Shown: piece after piece, positions 1-7,907 of the stretch
Layout of the letters: the number at the start of each line of letters is the position of its first letter
Position numbering within the stretch: the stretch's first letter is position 1
Source of the DNA: a virus
Virus record (IMG/VR): IMGVR_UViG_3300042293_000657
Span: 1-50,104 of that record
DNA: 50,104 bases
Direction: 5' to 3' (one strand)
The notes under the pieces: model-generated
Told to the model about the DNA's origin: nothing
Database searches by the model: none
What the model saw: the letters and a program-made list of their open reading frames with translations, nothing else
Position numbers and translations under genes: made by a program

Positions 1-654
1 AGTAATGTTCACTGGTACTGCTAGTAGTTCATGAGTATTTTTATTCTCATATAATATTATACCGTTTTTCTTCTTATAGATTTTCATATAAATTAGAAGC
101 TGCACGATATGATATGTACTAGCCTTCTTAGATCTCTTATGCCTATCAAAAGAATCATGGTTGGTTGTCTTAATTTCCACCACATACTCTGTATTATTCC
201 AATTGATAAAACTATCTGTGTAACCAAAGATAGGTGGGTCCTCATTAATTGTCTTTCTTTCGTTATCAATTAAGATACCAGAATCTTCTAATGCTTTTTG
301 AATACGAGCGTGCCTATCTGAACCACTATCCATGTTAGTGATAACCTTGCCACTCTTGTACTCATAAAATTCTGCACCATCAAATGCTAGATACCAATAC
401 CTTGGGCATACGCCATGATTCCACACCAATGTTGATGGAGCGAAAGTTTTCTTCTGCATGTGCTTTGGAACATTGTCTTTACGATAGCCTTCTTCTATGG
501 CCTCAACAAGTCCAGAAAGGGGGCCAGAGTCCTGGAACTCTGACTCGTCTTGCATCTCTGTTTGCCACGCAGTTTCTAACTCTTCAAACTTTTCCACATC
601 CTTTAGCACACTCTTGCTCTTTTTTAGAATCTTACTTACAATTGTTTTAGCCAT
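1..654 (-). CDS. Cas4/RecB-like PD-(D/E)XK exonuclease, 3' end outside window
   Basis: 218 codons are visible from an ATG at 654, preceded by an AAGGTG ribosome site; the reading frame is still open at the window edge, so the C-terminus is missing. The segment GYTDSFI, then about ten residues on VVEIKTT, then QLLIYMKIY, gives the D...EXK...QxxxY signature of the PDDEXK_1/Cas4/RecB nuclease family. An upstream RHARIQ helix fits the usual N-terminal conserved histidine, and CPRYWY holds a cysteine where Cas4-type enzymes start their iron-sulphur cluster; the three C-terminal cysteines would lie outside the window. In phages such enzymes process DNA ends during recombination. It is the last gene seen in the leftward replication operon, downstream of recA and a resolvase-like gene, and starts one base after its neighbour's stop. 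Confidence 0.72.
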   Translation of the reverse strand, partial: MAKTIVSKILKKSKSVLKDVEKFEELETAWQTEMQDESEFQDSGPLSGLVEAIEEGYRKDNVPKHMQKKTFAPSTLVWNHGVCPRYWYLAFDGAEFYEYKSGKVITNMDSGSDRHARIQKALEDSGILIDNERKTINEDPPIFGYTDSFINWNNTEYVVEIKTTNHDSFDRHKRSKKASTYHIVQLLIYMKIYKKKNGIILYENKNTHELLAVPVNIT

Positions 655-655
655 G

Positions 656-961
656 TCACACCTTCACTAGATATTTTAGAGATGCAACAATCTTATCAAG
701 TTCTGCTGCAGTTGTGTAATAGATATTTTTCTTTGCTGTATTTCCTTTTTCTACGTTAGTCATCCACCTGGCTTGCAAAGCTAGTTTTGCTGCAATTGCT
801 TGCATACGAACAATTTCTACAGATGCAACGGCAAGGGGAATGTCTGGCTTTAGAATTAGCTTGGTTATAAACTCTAGTGCTTTAGTAAGTTCTTCATCTT
901 CCATGAACTCTGCAATATTATATAAATCATTAATCTCTTGTAGCGTACTCTTATCCGTCAC
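656..961 (-). CDS. small helical protein of unknown function
   Basis: 101 residues from a GTG start at 961 that lies inside the end of the upstream nuclease gene (11-base overlap); it ends one base before the start of the Cas4-like gene. The protein looks entirely helical: an acidic first 40 residues rich in Glu and Leu, a hydrophobic centre, then a basic stretch with paired lysines around residue 75. No catalytic motif, cysteine cluster or membrane segment is visible and I do not recognise a family. Its place between two nuclease genes suggests a role in DNA recombination or as a partner of one of them, but that is context only. Tight coupling on both sides supports it being a real gene. Confidence 0.7.
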   Translation of the reverse strand: MTDKSTLQEINDLYNIAEFMEDEELTKALEFITKLILKPDIPLAVASVEIVRMQAIAAKLALQARWMTNVEKGNTAKKNIYYTTAAELDKIVASLKYLVKV

Positions 962-1256
962 TTTTCTCTCTTATCTCTCGTAGTTCTTCGAATTCATTCC
1001 ACTCAATTATAGCAAGTCTTGTCTTGTGTGTGTCTCCAAGAACAATCATGAGGACTGGTGACTTTTCTGGATCTGTCTTTAATGTGTCTGTACATATCTT
1101 TGCCCATACATCACGATTTATAGAAAATGATTTAGAGTATTCCTTTACATCAACTATGTACCTGTCAAGGCTTCCGTCAGCTTTTTGTATCTTTCCCCTA
1201 CCAGAGTTCTTGTGTGGGGTCGCACCTATTCTTCTAAGTTCAGCACGCTCGCTCAT
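951..1256 (-). CDS. putative Holliday-junction-resolvase-type nuclease (PD-(D/E)XK)
   Basis: 101 residues starting at an ATG that overlaps the previous stop as TAATG. The N-terminal half carries NSGRGKIQ followed by LDRYIVDVKEY: a glycine/basic motif, then an Asp and a D-x-K strand. This is the layout of small archaeal-type and phage resolvases (GSGS, then D, then (D/E)xK). The next helix, SINRDVWAKICTDT, resembles the conserved helix after the catalytic strand in these proteins. The expected role is cleavage of branched recombination or replication DNA. It is encoded just after recA and a zinc ribbon and before a Cas4-like nuclease, which supports a recombination cassette. The family assignment is by motif shape only; another small restriction-fold endonuclease is possible. 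Confidence 0.5.
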   Translation of the reverse strand: MSERAELRRIGATPHKNSGRGKIQKADGSLDRYIVDVKEYSKSFSINRDVWAKICTDTLKTDPEKSPVLMIVLGDTHKTRLAIIEWNEFEELREIREKSDG

Positions 1257-1399
1257 TAGTAACCCCTGTCTCTTTTTATGTTGACGGTAGAGACAGTATC
1301 ACAGTCTTTACACTTCCATGTAATATCAAGAACGGCTGGGTAGAATCTTGCTGTTGATATTTTTTGCTGACAACTTTGACAAGAAAATTCTCCATGCAT
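1256..1399 (-). CDS. 47-residue zinc-ribbon protein
   Basis: Two CxxC pairs (CQSC near residues 7-10 and CKDC near 31-34) separated by a short beta-rich segment form a classic zinc ribbon. I chose the ATG at 1399 because it lies 10 bases after the recA stop; a frame open further upstream would have to start inside recA. The stop overlaps the start of the resolvase-like gene (TAATG). Proteins this small are common in phage replication blocks and usually bind nucleic acid or a protein partner. A link with RecA or the resolvase is suggested by position only. Confidence 0.65.
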   Translation of the reverse strand: MHGEFSCQSCQQKISTARFYPAVLDITWKCKDCDTVSTVNIKRDRGY

Positions 1400-1409
1400 C
1401 ACTTCATAC

Positions 1410-2417
1410 TTAGAGTAGCTTGACAAGTTCTTCTGCTTTCTCTGGGTTCTCCCTAAGCCACTCAATCACCTTTGCACGCCCCTGGAACCTCTCTCCAAGG
1501 ACGGTATACCATGCTCCACCCTTTTCAACCTTACCAAGTTGCTCTGCAACGTCTAGGACTTCTGCAATATTGTCCACGCCAATATTATCGCCGTCAAAGT
1601 AGAAATCATACTGACCGCTGATAAAAGCGGGTCCAGTCTTATTGAAGTCCACATTCCATGTAACACTTCTTCCAATTTTCTTTTCAATTAATTTATCTCC
1701 TGTTGCTATCTTGTCTTTGATTGCTTGGTTTTCTGATTCACTAGACCAAAGTTTTACAATGGTGCTAGAGAAAAACTTAACAGCGTGACCACCAGTTGGA
1801 GCGTGGCTGACATACATAGCCCCAATTTGATTTCTTTGTTGAGATATAAGAATCAAAAGGGTTTGCTTTGTCTGGTTGTTTGCATAGTTAAGCATCTTCA
1901 CGGCATTAGTCATGTCTCGTGCTTCTGCACCAATTTGCTTTGTGTTCTCAAGTTGCTTTAGTTCTGAGCTATCCTTTTCAAAGTAGATTGCTGGAAGAAG
2001 GGCAGAGATAGAATCTACAACAATTATGTCTGCTCCTGCTGACATAAGCTGTGTAGCAACATCTACCATATCATTGACAGTTCTGGCCTGAGAGTAGATT
2101 AATTTCTCTGGATCTGCCCCCAGCTTCTTTGCCCAGTCTGGATCAAACGATTGTTCTGCATCTATCCAAGCACAGATCTTTCCTTCTTTCTGAGCCTCAC
2201 CAATCATCTGTAAACAAAAGGATGATTTTCCTGCTGACTTGTTTCCCCAGATAAGTATTTGACGACCATATGCAAGACCACCTTTTAGTGCATTGTTTAG
2301 TCCAATGCTTGGAGTCTTTTGCTTATGTACTTCAATTCCTGATGCTGATGTAATTTTCTTTCTAAGCTTTGGATCTAACTGAGAAAGAACTGATTCCATA
2401 TTAATAGTATCTGACAT
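1410..2417 (-). CDS. recA: RecA-like recombinase
   Basis: 335 residues, close to the size of bacterial RecA. Walker A is GNKSAGKS at residues 58-65, the catalytic Glu is in DAEQSFD (Glu88), and Walker B is IIVVDSISAL (Asp135). A loop-2 region reading TGGHAVKFF, about residue 215, corresponds to the PGGNALKF of bacterial RecA. The protein should form ATP-dependent filaments on single-stranded DNA and drive strand exchange, repairing or re-circularising phage DNA and supporting recombination-dependent replication. The start overlaps the mazG-like stop as TAATG, so translation is probably coupled. Sequence between motifs diverges clearly from cellular RecA, as usual for phage-encoded versions. 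It is followed by nuclease genes that would act in the same pathway. Confidence 0.93.
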   Translation of the reverse strand: MSDTINMESVLSQLDPKLRKKITSASGIEVHKQKTPSIGLNNALKGGLAYGRQILIWGNKSAGKSSFCLQMIGEAQKEGKICAWIDAEQSFDPDWAKKLGADPEKLIYSQARTVNDMVDVATQLMSAGADIIVVDSISALLPAIYFEKDSSELKQLENTKQIGAEARDMTNAVKMLNYANNQTKQTLLILISQQRNQIGAMYVSHAPTGGHAVKFFSSTIVKLWSSESENQAIKDKIATGDKLIEKKIGRSVTWNVDFNKTGPAFISGQYDFYFDGDNIGVDNIAEVLDVAEQLGKVEKGGAWYTVLGERFQGRAKVIEWLRENPEKAEELVKLL

Positions 2418-2743
2418 TATGCCAGTACCCCATGCATTCTTTCTCTTTCTGTATTATATTTTACTTTTTCAACTAAAGACTCTTCGATGGATTTGTTAGT
2501 ATAACCATCACGAACAAGTCCAGCCCATAAATCTAGGGTACGAATTATAATGTCTGACAACTCTTTGACTACACTATCGCCACCCTCCTCTTTACGCATT
2601 GCTTCTAAGACCTCTGTGGCCTCTGAATGAATCATTGCAATCTGCTTCATATAAAAGATCAGACCGTTATTTGCTTCCCAGAAGCCTTTGTCAATAGCAT
2701 TGCTATGAATCTCAAATGCTAACTCATCTATACCGTATGTCAT
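2417..2743 (-). CDS. MazG-like nucleotide pyrophosphohydrolase
   Basis: 108 residues with the two metal-binding helices of the all-alpha NTP pyrophosphatase superfamily: HSEATEVLEA (Glu41, Glu44) and KELSDIIIR (Glu61, Asp64), followed by a C-terminal KYNTERERMHG tail typical of MazG-like phage proteins. These enzymes hydrolyse (d)NTPs, or the alarmone (p)ppGpp in some proposals, to monophosphate and pyrophosphate, adjusting the nucleotide pool during infection. It starts inside the dnaE stop (ATGA overlap) and ends in the recA start (TAATG), so it is embedded in the replication operon. Single-domain size matches phage and minimal MazG rather than the two-domain E. coli enzyme. Confidence 0.83.
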   Translation of the reverse strand: MTYGIDELAFEIHSNAIDKGFWEANNGLIFYMKQIAMIHSEATEVLEAMRKEEGGDSVVKELSDIIIRTLDLWAGLVRDGYTNKSIEESLVEKVKYNTERERMHGVLA

Positions 2744-5700
2744 TTACTTATCTCCTTTACTGTTATCGTTCCATCTTTAAGTTCGTTCATTAAAAGCTTT
2801 TGAATACTTCCTGGTTCGCATTTCATGTAGGCTTCAGCAAACATAGTCGGAAAGACAACGACAGGAATTAGATTACGATCATAATCTGCAAGAACCATAT
2901 GAGCCATTCTCTTTCCTGCTTTTGTTACTCTAGGGTTAAAAGATAGCACAAAATACTCATTTTGTCCATATGGCAAGGTCTTGTAGTTTAAGAACTTTGT
3001 CAATGGTGACTTTACTTTATCAGCATCTTCTACCTGTAAAAAATCTGCTATTCGATTACTTGCTGAAAGAATTATGTATGTCTTTCCTACTTCTATTTTG
3101 CTATCTTCTTCATCAAAGATTCCTACCATACCCGTCTTGTCCATAAACTCTACACGACACCACCCCTTGCCACGCTTTATCTTTTTAGCCATTCCCATAA
3201 CAATATGACTCTTGGACTCATCATAGTCTTCAGTGTTGTCAATATATGCATAGTAATGGGAGGGAATGTTCATAGAGAACTCTGGAAGGTTTAAGTATTC
3301 GTAGAGGTTATCCCTAACAGTATCCTCATTTCGTGGATGATCTGGAAAGGTTAGTGCTCCAATTGCATCCAAAGCTTCTATTGCCCTTGAGTTTATTCCG
3401 CTACCCTTTTTAAAAGCAATATCTCTTACTTCTTGGTAGGAGTTAAATGGCCTATTAGCCATAATCTTTGAAGCAACTCCATCAGATATCCACTTGATTG
3501 CTGACAAACCAAACCTAATACCTTTGCCTTCTATCTTAAAGTCTATATCAGATTCATTAATGTGAGGAAGCTTTAAGCTAATATTCATACGCTTTGCCTC
3601 AATAAGATACTCTGTTCTAGCATCCTTATCCTTCTCATTCTTAAGAATTGCAAACATAAACTCTGTAGGATAATAAAACTTTAGCCACGCTGTCCAATAG
3701 GAAAGCATTGAATAGGCTACGGCGTGAGACTTGTTAAAAGAATATCCTGCGTGAGCCTCAAAGTCATGCCATAGATTTTGTGCTTGGAATGGACTTATAT
3801 ATGCTGATGCATTAGAGACAAACTTATCTTTAAACTGATCAAACTCTGTTGCATCCTTTTTCTTTCCAATAATCTTTCGAACCTTGTCTGCTTCTACCAT
3901 TGTCATTCCACCAAGAGTTGTGCAAGCCTGCATGACCTGCTCCTGATAAAGAACGCAGCCATATGTATCTTTAAGGTGTTGATTCATTAGTGGATGAATA
4001 TATTCTATGGTATTCTTTCCATGCTTGCGAGCCATATACTCTTTACCAATGGTATTCATTGCACCTGGCCTAACCAGTGCGTTTGATGCTACTAACTCCT
4101 CAAATGTTCTGACACCCATCTTAACAATAAGATTTGTATATGGCGTTGCCTCACATTGAAAGACTCCCTTTGTGTGACCATCTGAAAGCATTTGATAAAC
4201 ATGCTTATCCTTCATGTCAAGTTCTTTTAGATTTATATCTAATCCATAACGAGACTTGATACTGTTTAGCGTATCATTGATTACTGTTAGTGTCTTTAGA
4301 CCAAGTGCATCAATTTTAATTAGACCGATATCGGCTGCCTCTTCCATGTCAATTCCAACAACAGGGATGCGCTCCTTAGTGGAAGGGCTTATTCTAGTTT
4401 CAAGTGGAGCGTAATTAAAAATTGGTTCCTTGGCTGTAACGATTCCAGCAGCATGAATGCCTGTTCCACGAATTCGACCTCTTAGTTGTTCGCCATACTT
4501 TTCAACCTCTGGGTACTTATCACGGAACCACTTAGTTGATGATGATCGACAGTAGTCTTCCCATGTATCAACAAGCTTAAGTACTTTATTAACATCTGGA
4601 AGAGGAACGTTAAGGATACGAGAAACGTCACGAACTACACCCTTGTCCTTAAACTGCAAGAATGTTGCAATAGATGCGACATGCTTATATTCCTTCTCAA
4701 GGTACTCTTTTACCTCGTCACGCCGTGAATCCTGAATGTCTGTGTCAATATCTGGAAAGTCATTTCTATCTGGGTTAATGAATCGGAAGAACAGTAGGCC
4801 GTGTTCAATTGGATCAACCTCTGTAATTTCAAGAGCATAGCAGACAAGAGATCCTGCTGCAGAACCACGACCTGGACCAATGAGAATACCCTGACTCTTT
4901 GCCCACGCAATCATATTGTGAACCACAAGGAAGTATGGAGCAAAGTCTTTATCTTGAATAACTTCTAACTCTTCTTTGATACGATCAAGGTATTCTTCTT
5001 TTTTGTCTAAGCCTCTAAGCTTTAGACCAGCCATTACTAGGCTACGCAATTCTTTTTGAGGATGATCTACCTTTATTGGTAGAAGGTTTAGGTTGCTTTT
5101 AATTTCATATTCTTCTACCTTGTCTGCAATCTCAAGGGTATTGGTATAGATACTTTCATCTGTGACACCCTCTGCATCCATAGCACTCTTCATTTCATCA
5201 TAAGAAAGAAGGTGGATATCAAATGATCTAAAGCTCATCATTCTATCTGCACCATATAGATAGTCAAGTCTTTCCATCATGTCTTTGTATGATGTTGACT
5301 TCTCATATGAAACGTCTTTTTGAAGCTTTGCATGTGTATTAAGAGCCAGCATCATCTCTTGCACTACCTTCTGATCTGGTGTGCAATGATGACAGTCTGG
5401 AGTAGTTATGCACTTTGCTCCTGCTTCTTGAGCAAGATTATAAAGCTCCATATTCATGCCAGCAACATTGTGTGGCATAAGTTCTACATAAAAATCATCT
5501 TCAAATCTATCTTTAAACCATTTAATGTGTTGCTTTGCTACTGCATACTCGTCTAACTCAATAGCTTTATTGATGAGACCAGACATGCAGGCAGTGGATA
5601 CTATAAGACCTTCGCCATACTTATCAAGAACTTCAAAGTCTATGCGTGGTTTCCTATAGAATCCCTCTGTCCAGCCTATCTCGTTCAGCTTGTTCAAGTT

Positions 5701-6012
5701 CTGTAAACCAATTTGATTCTTGGCAAGGATTACAATATGATTATAGATAAGGTCAAGGGGGTTTTCCCTTTCATTCTTATCTCGTTTATCAAATCTATCA
5801 GCGGTAATATAACCTTCGATACCAAGGATTGGCTTTATACCCTGCTCTTTTGCAGCACGATACATAGGTCTGTGACCAGACAGCACCCCATGGTCTGTAA
5901 TTGCAATGGCAGGCATCTCTAGAGTTTTTGCACGAAATGCATACTCCTCTGGAGTTGATACACCATCCATTAGACTAAAATGGGAATGAACATGAAGCGG
6001 AACGTAATTCAA
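2740..6012 (-). CDS. dnaE: DNA polymerase III alpha subunit (DnaE-type replicative polymerase)
   Basis: Replicative C-family DNA polymerase. With the TTG start at 6012 it is 1090 residues; a TTG at 6054 would add 14 residues but overlap the SSB-like gene. I prefer 6012 because the PHP domain then begins at once (YVPLHVHSHFSLMDG), four bases after the upstream stop. Order: PHP domain (about 1-270), GPGRGSAAGS palm motif near 385, catalytic Asp pair in FPDIDTD near 422, third Asp in IKIDALGLKTLT near 565, HHH/thumb elements including YGCVLYQEQVMQ, and a C-terminal OB fold (VEFMDKTGMVGIF). All nine PHP metal ligands known from bacterial DnaE appear present, unlike E. coli DnaE. No clamp, clamp loader or separate epsilon subunit is in the window. 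It overlaps the mazG-like start by four bases. Confidence 0.95.
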   Translation of the reverse strand: MNYVPLHVHSHFSLMDGVSTPEEYAFRAKTLEMPAIAITDHGVLSGHRPMYRAAKEQGIKPILGIEGYITADRFDKRDKNERENPLDLIYNHIVILAKNQIGLQNLNKLNEIGWTEGFYRKPRIDFEVLDKYGEGLIVSTACMSGLINKAIELDEYAVAKQHIKWFKDRFEDDFYVELMPHNVAGMNMELYNLAQEAGAKCITTPDCHHCTPDQKVVQEMMLALNTHAKLQKDVSYEKSTSYKDMMERLDYLYGADRMMSFRSFDIHLLSYDEMKSAMDAEGVTDESIYTNTLEIADKVEEYEIKSNLNLLPIKVDHPQKELRSLVMAGLKLRGLDKKEEYLDRIKEELEVIQDKDFAPYFLVVHNMIAWAKSQGILIGPGRGSAAGSLVCYALEITEVDPIEHGLLFFRFINPDRNDFPDIDTDIQDSRRDEVKEYLEKEYKHVASIATFLQFKDKGVVRDVSRILNVPLPDVNKVLKLVDTWEDYCRSSSTKWFRDKYPEVEKYGEQLRGRIRGTGIHAAGIVTAKEPIFNYAPLETRISPSTKERIPVVGIDMEEAADIGLIKIDALGLKTLTVINDTLNSIKSRYGLDINLKELDMKDKHVYQMLSDGHTKGVFQCEATPYTNLIVKMGVRTFEELVASNALVRPGAMNTIGKEYMARKHGKNTIEYIHPLMNQHLKDTYGCVLYQEQVMQACTTLGGMTMVEADKVRKIIGKKKDATEFDQFKDKFVSNASAYISPFQAQNLWHDFEAHAGYSFNKSHAVAYSMLSYWTAWLKFYYPTEFMFAILKNEKDKDARTEYLIEAKRMNISLKLPHINESDIDFKIEGKGIRFGLSAIKWISDGVASKIMANRPFNSYQEVRDIAFKKGSGINSRAIEALDAIGALTFPDHPRNEDTVRDNLYEYLNLPEFSMNIPSHYYAYIDNTEDYDESKSHIVMGMAKKIKRGKGWCRVEFMDKTGMVGIFDEEDSKIEVGKTYIILSASNRIADFLQVEDADKVKSPLTKFLNYKTLPYGQNEYFVLSFNPRVTKAGKRMAHMVLADYDRNLIPVVVFPTMFAEAYMKCEPGSIQKLLMNELKDGTITVKEISK

Positions 6013-6016
6013 GTTA

Positions 6017-6670
6017 TTACCAATCCACACTAGTAGATGTAGTGGGATCGTCAAAACCTAAATAAAATGACTCTTGATCGGCGTAAGGAACCTTTCTAAT
6101 CGCAGATTCCAATGGTAGTACTTCGTGGCCCGACCAGTCAAACTCTTCCGTATCTGTTGCTCCTGGAATAAGAATATAGTTTGTCTCTGTTCCTTTTCCA
6201 TTTCTTTTTAGCTTCCATACCATATTCGTAATGCCTTCTGATTCCATAGCATATTCACGAACAGTACTAAATGTTGCAGACTTTGCAACACCCATGCTCC
6301 ATACGGCTACATATGGATCTTCCATTCCGTCATCAACTAAAACATTGATGTAGAATCTTAGACGACCAGCCCAGCCAGCCTTGGGGTCTTTACGGTGCAT
6401 CTCTTCTGCCCAGTCACGACCTTCTGAATCCATAGTATCTAGAGCCTTACGGCGATAGTCCTTTGGATTTGTGTGCTCTTTGACTACAATGGCTAGGCCA
6501 TTCTTTTCGTTGTAGTGCTTAGAGTCTTCATCAAGTTCATTAACAAACCTGATCTTTACGCTCTGACCATCTTCTAGCTTTAGCCAGCGTACTCGTGGTC
6601 CTGATGCTGAATTTCCACGAGGCTTGTCTAGTGCCTCATTAATGTCTTTGAGACCTTTAATTATACTCAC
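6017..6670 (-). CDS. putative single-stranded DNA-binding protein
   Basis: 217 residues from a GTG at 6670 with a good AAGGAG site seven bases upstream. The segment VRWLKLEDGQSVKIRFVNEL is the usual first strand pair of phage SSB-like OB folds, followed by mixed strands with conserved Trp and Tyr residues (RLRFYINVLVDD, VAVWSMG) suitable for base stacking. The C-terminus is acidic and ends in DDPTTSTSVDW, similar in character to the acidic protein-binding tails of SSBs. It should coat single-stranded DNA for the helicase, primase and polymerase encoded on either side. It lies between primase and dnaE genes and ends with tandem TAA TAA codons. I identify it by motif character and context; no cysteine zinc site of the T4 gp32 type is seen. 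Confidence 0.62.
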   Translation of the reverse strand: MSIIKGLKDINEALDKPRGNSASGPRVRWLKLEDGQSVKIRFVNELDEDSKHYNEKNGLAIVVKEHTNPKDYRRKALDTMDSEGRDWAEEMHRKDPKAGWAGRLRFYINVLVDDGMEDPYVAVWSMGVAKSATFSTVREYAMESEGITNMVWKLKRNGKGTETNYILIPGATDTEEFDWSGHEVLPLESAIRKVPYADQESFYLGFDDPTTSTSVDW

Positions 6671-6695
6671 TTTTATTCTCCTTATATAGTAGTTG

Positions 6696-7646
6696 CTACT
6701 GTAAAATGTAGCTTATTTCATCGTCAAACTCTGAGACAAACTCTGATATTCTTTTATCATCCATGTCAGAAACATCTTTAACATCAGATGGTAGGTTTCC
6801 TATCACAAGTGAATGACCAAGGGATGACTTCATCTTTTCCTGCATACCCTTGCCAGCCTCATCATTGTCGGATATTAGTATTATACTATTAAAATACTTT
6901 TTAAGCAACTCTTTCTGTCGCTTATTTACAGATGCCCCTAATGTGGCAACCGCATGAGCACCTACCTGCTCAAGTCTTATTGCATCAAATGATGACTCAA
7001 CTACAAAAACTTTATCATATCTCTTAGCTCTTGATATGTTAAACATTGTCTTACTTCTTGGAAGTCCTGGACTATTCTTAAAATCTTTTCCTTCAATTGA
7101 CCTAGCAACAAAGCCGACTAGCATTCCATCTGGAGCCTGTATTGGAATGGTTATCATATCTTGCTTTTCAGAGTAGCCAATGAGGTACTTCTCTACGCTT
7201 GCCTTCTGTATTCCCCTACCCTTTAAATATCCTGCAGCCCTTGAAGAAGACAATGCATTTTTGTTTAAAGCACCTATTAGTTCACTGTTGAATTCAATAA
7301 ACTCATCTTCTTTGTCAAGTATCTTTGACAGGTCATCAAGGATGTTTGACTCTTGCTGCTTTGAATGTATCATTCTTGCTGCCTCAAAAAAACTTCTTTT
7401 TGTTGCAAACATTACGAACTCTGTTAGGGATTTAGATTCTTGACAGCCAAAGCAGTAAAACTGACCAGTCTCTTTAGAAACTTCTGCTGCTGGTGTTCTA
7501 TAATTATTATGGTAGGGACAGTAAATGATAAAGTCAGTCTCTACTTCATACTCTACATTTACTCCACTGGACAGGAGGACTCTTTTGACTTGCTCTTCTG
7601 AGTAGGTCGTAAAATCGCTTTGTTTTTGTCTATCCCTGATAAGCAT
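6696..7646 (-). CDS. DnaG-type DNA primase
   Basis: 316 residues. An N-terminal CHC2-type zinc finger uses Cys43, His46, Cys65 and Cys68 (CPYHN ... FYCFGC). A TOPRIM domain follows: VFVVESSFDAI supplies the catalytic Glu near 210 and LISDNDEAGKG the DxD pair near 255. It lacks the C-terminal helicase-binding domain of cellular DnaG, so its contact with the DnaB-like helicase must differ. It makes RNA primers for the DnaE polymerase. The ATG at 7646 has an AGAGGAAAG site, although this puts the first 88 bases inside the preceding gene; a start further in would remove helix residues before the zinc finger. It is followed after 25 bases by the SSB-like gene. Confidence 0.9.
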   Translation of the reverse strand: MLIRDRQKQSDFTTYSEEQVKRVLLSSGVNVEYEVETDFIIYCPYHNNYRTPAAEVSKETGQFYCFGCQESKSLTEFVMFATKRSFFEAARMIHSKQQESNILDDLSKILDKEDEFIEFNSELIGALNKNALSSSRAAGYLKGRGIQKASVEKYLIGYSEKQDMITIPIQAPDGMLVGFVARSIEGKDFKNSPGLPRSKTMFNISRAKRYDKVFVVESSFDAIRLEQVGAHAVATLGASVNKRQKELLKKYFNSIILISDNDEAGKGMQEKMKSSLGHSLVIGNLPSDVKDVSDMDDKRISEFVSEFDDEISYILQ

Positions 7647-7882
7647 TGAGCTTTCCTCTTTCCAACGAATACTCCATAAACTGATAGGATGAATTTAAAA
7701 CTTTTGCCAGTATACTCTACTGAAAAGTCTGGGTCAACATCATATCTAATGACATAACCTTTGTTTTGCATTATAACTTTTAAAAGATCTATGTACTGCT
7801 CTTTAATTCTTGGAATGGTGGCTTCATCATATATCTCTCCGTCTATCTCAAATCTTTTAATATTCTTATGTAGAAACACCAT
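7559..7882 (-). CDS. conserved-looking hypothetical replication-block protein
   Basis: 107 residues, beta-rich in the middle, with an alternating strand pattern DPDFSVEYTGKSFKFILSVY followed by GVFVGKRKAQ. There is no recognisable catalytic site. The ATG at 7882 is six bases after a TATAAT box, so the mRNA may begin at the start codon itself; there is no ribosome site. The last 88 bases overlap the primase gene in another frame, and the primase ribosome site lies inside this gene, suggesting coupled expression. I have an impression of similar small proteins between helicase and primase in actinobacteriophages but cannot confirm it. Function unknown. Confidence 0.7.
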   Translation of the reverse strand: MVFLHKNIKRFEIDGEIYDEATIPRIKEQYIDLLKVIMQNKGYVIRYDVDPDFSVEYTGKSFKFILSVYGVFVGKRKAQCLSGIDKNKAILRPTQKSKSKESSCPVE

Positions 7883-7888
7883 ACACTA

Positions 7889-7899
7889 ATTATACTATT
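7889..7899 (-). promoter_or_regulatory. promoter -10 box giving a probable leaderless mRNA
   Basis: On the minus strand AGTATAAT ends at 7889 and only six bases (TAGTGT) separate it from the ATG at 7882. Bacterial transcription normally starts six to eight bases after the -10 hexamer, which would be the start codon. No Shine-Dalgarno sequence and no convincing -35 box are visible. Confidence 0.5.
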
Positions 7900-7907
7900 T
7901 TAATTTA

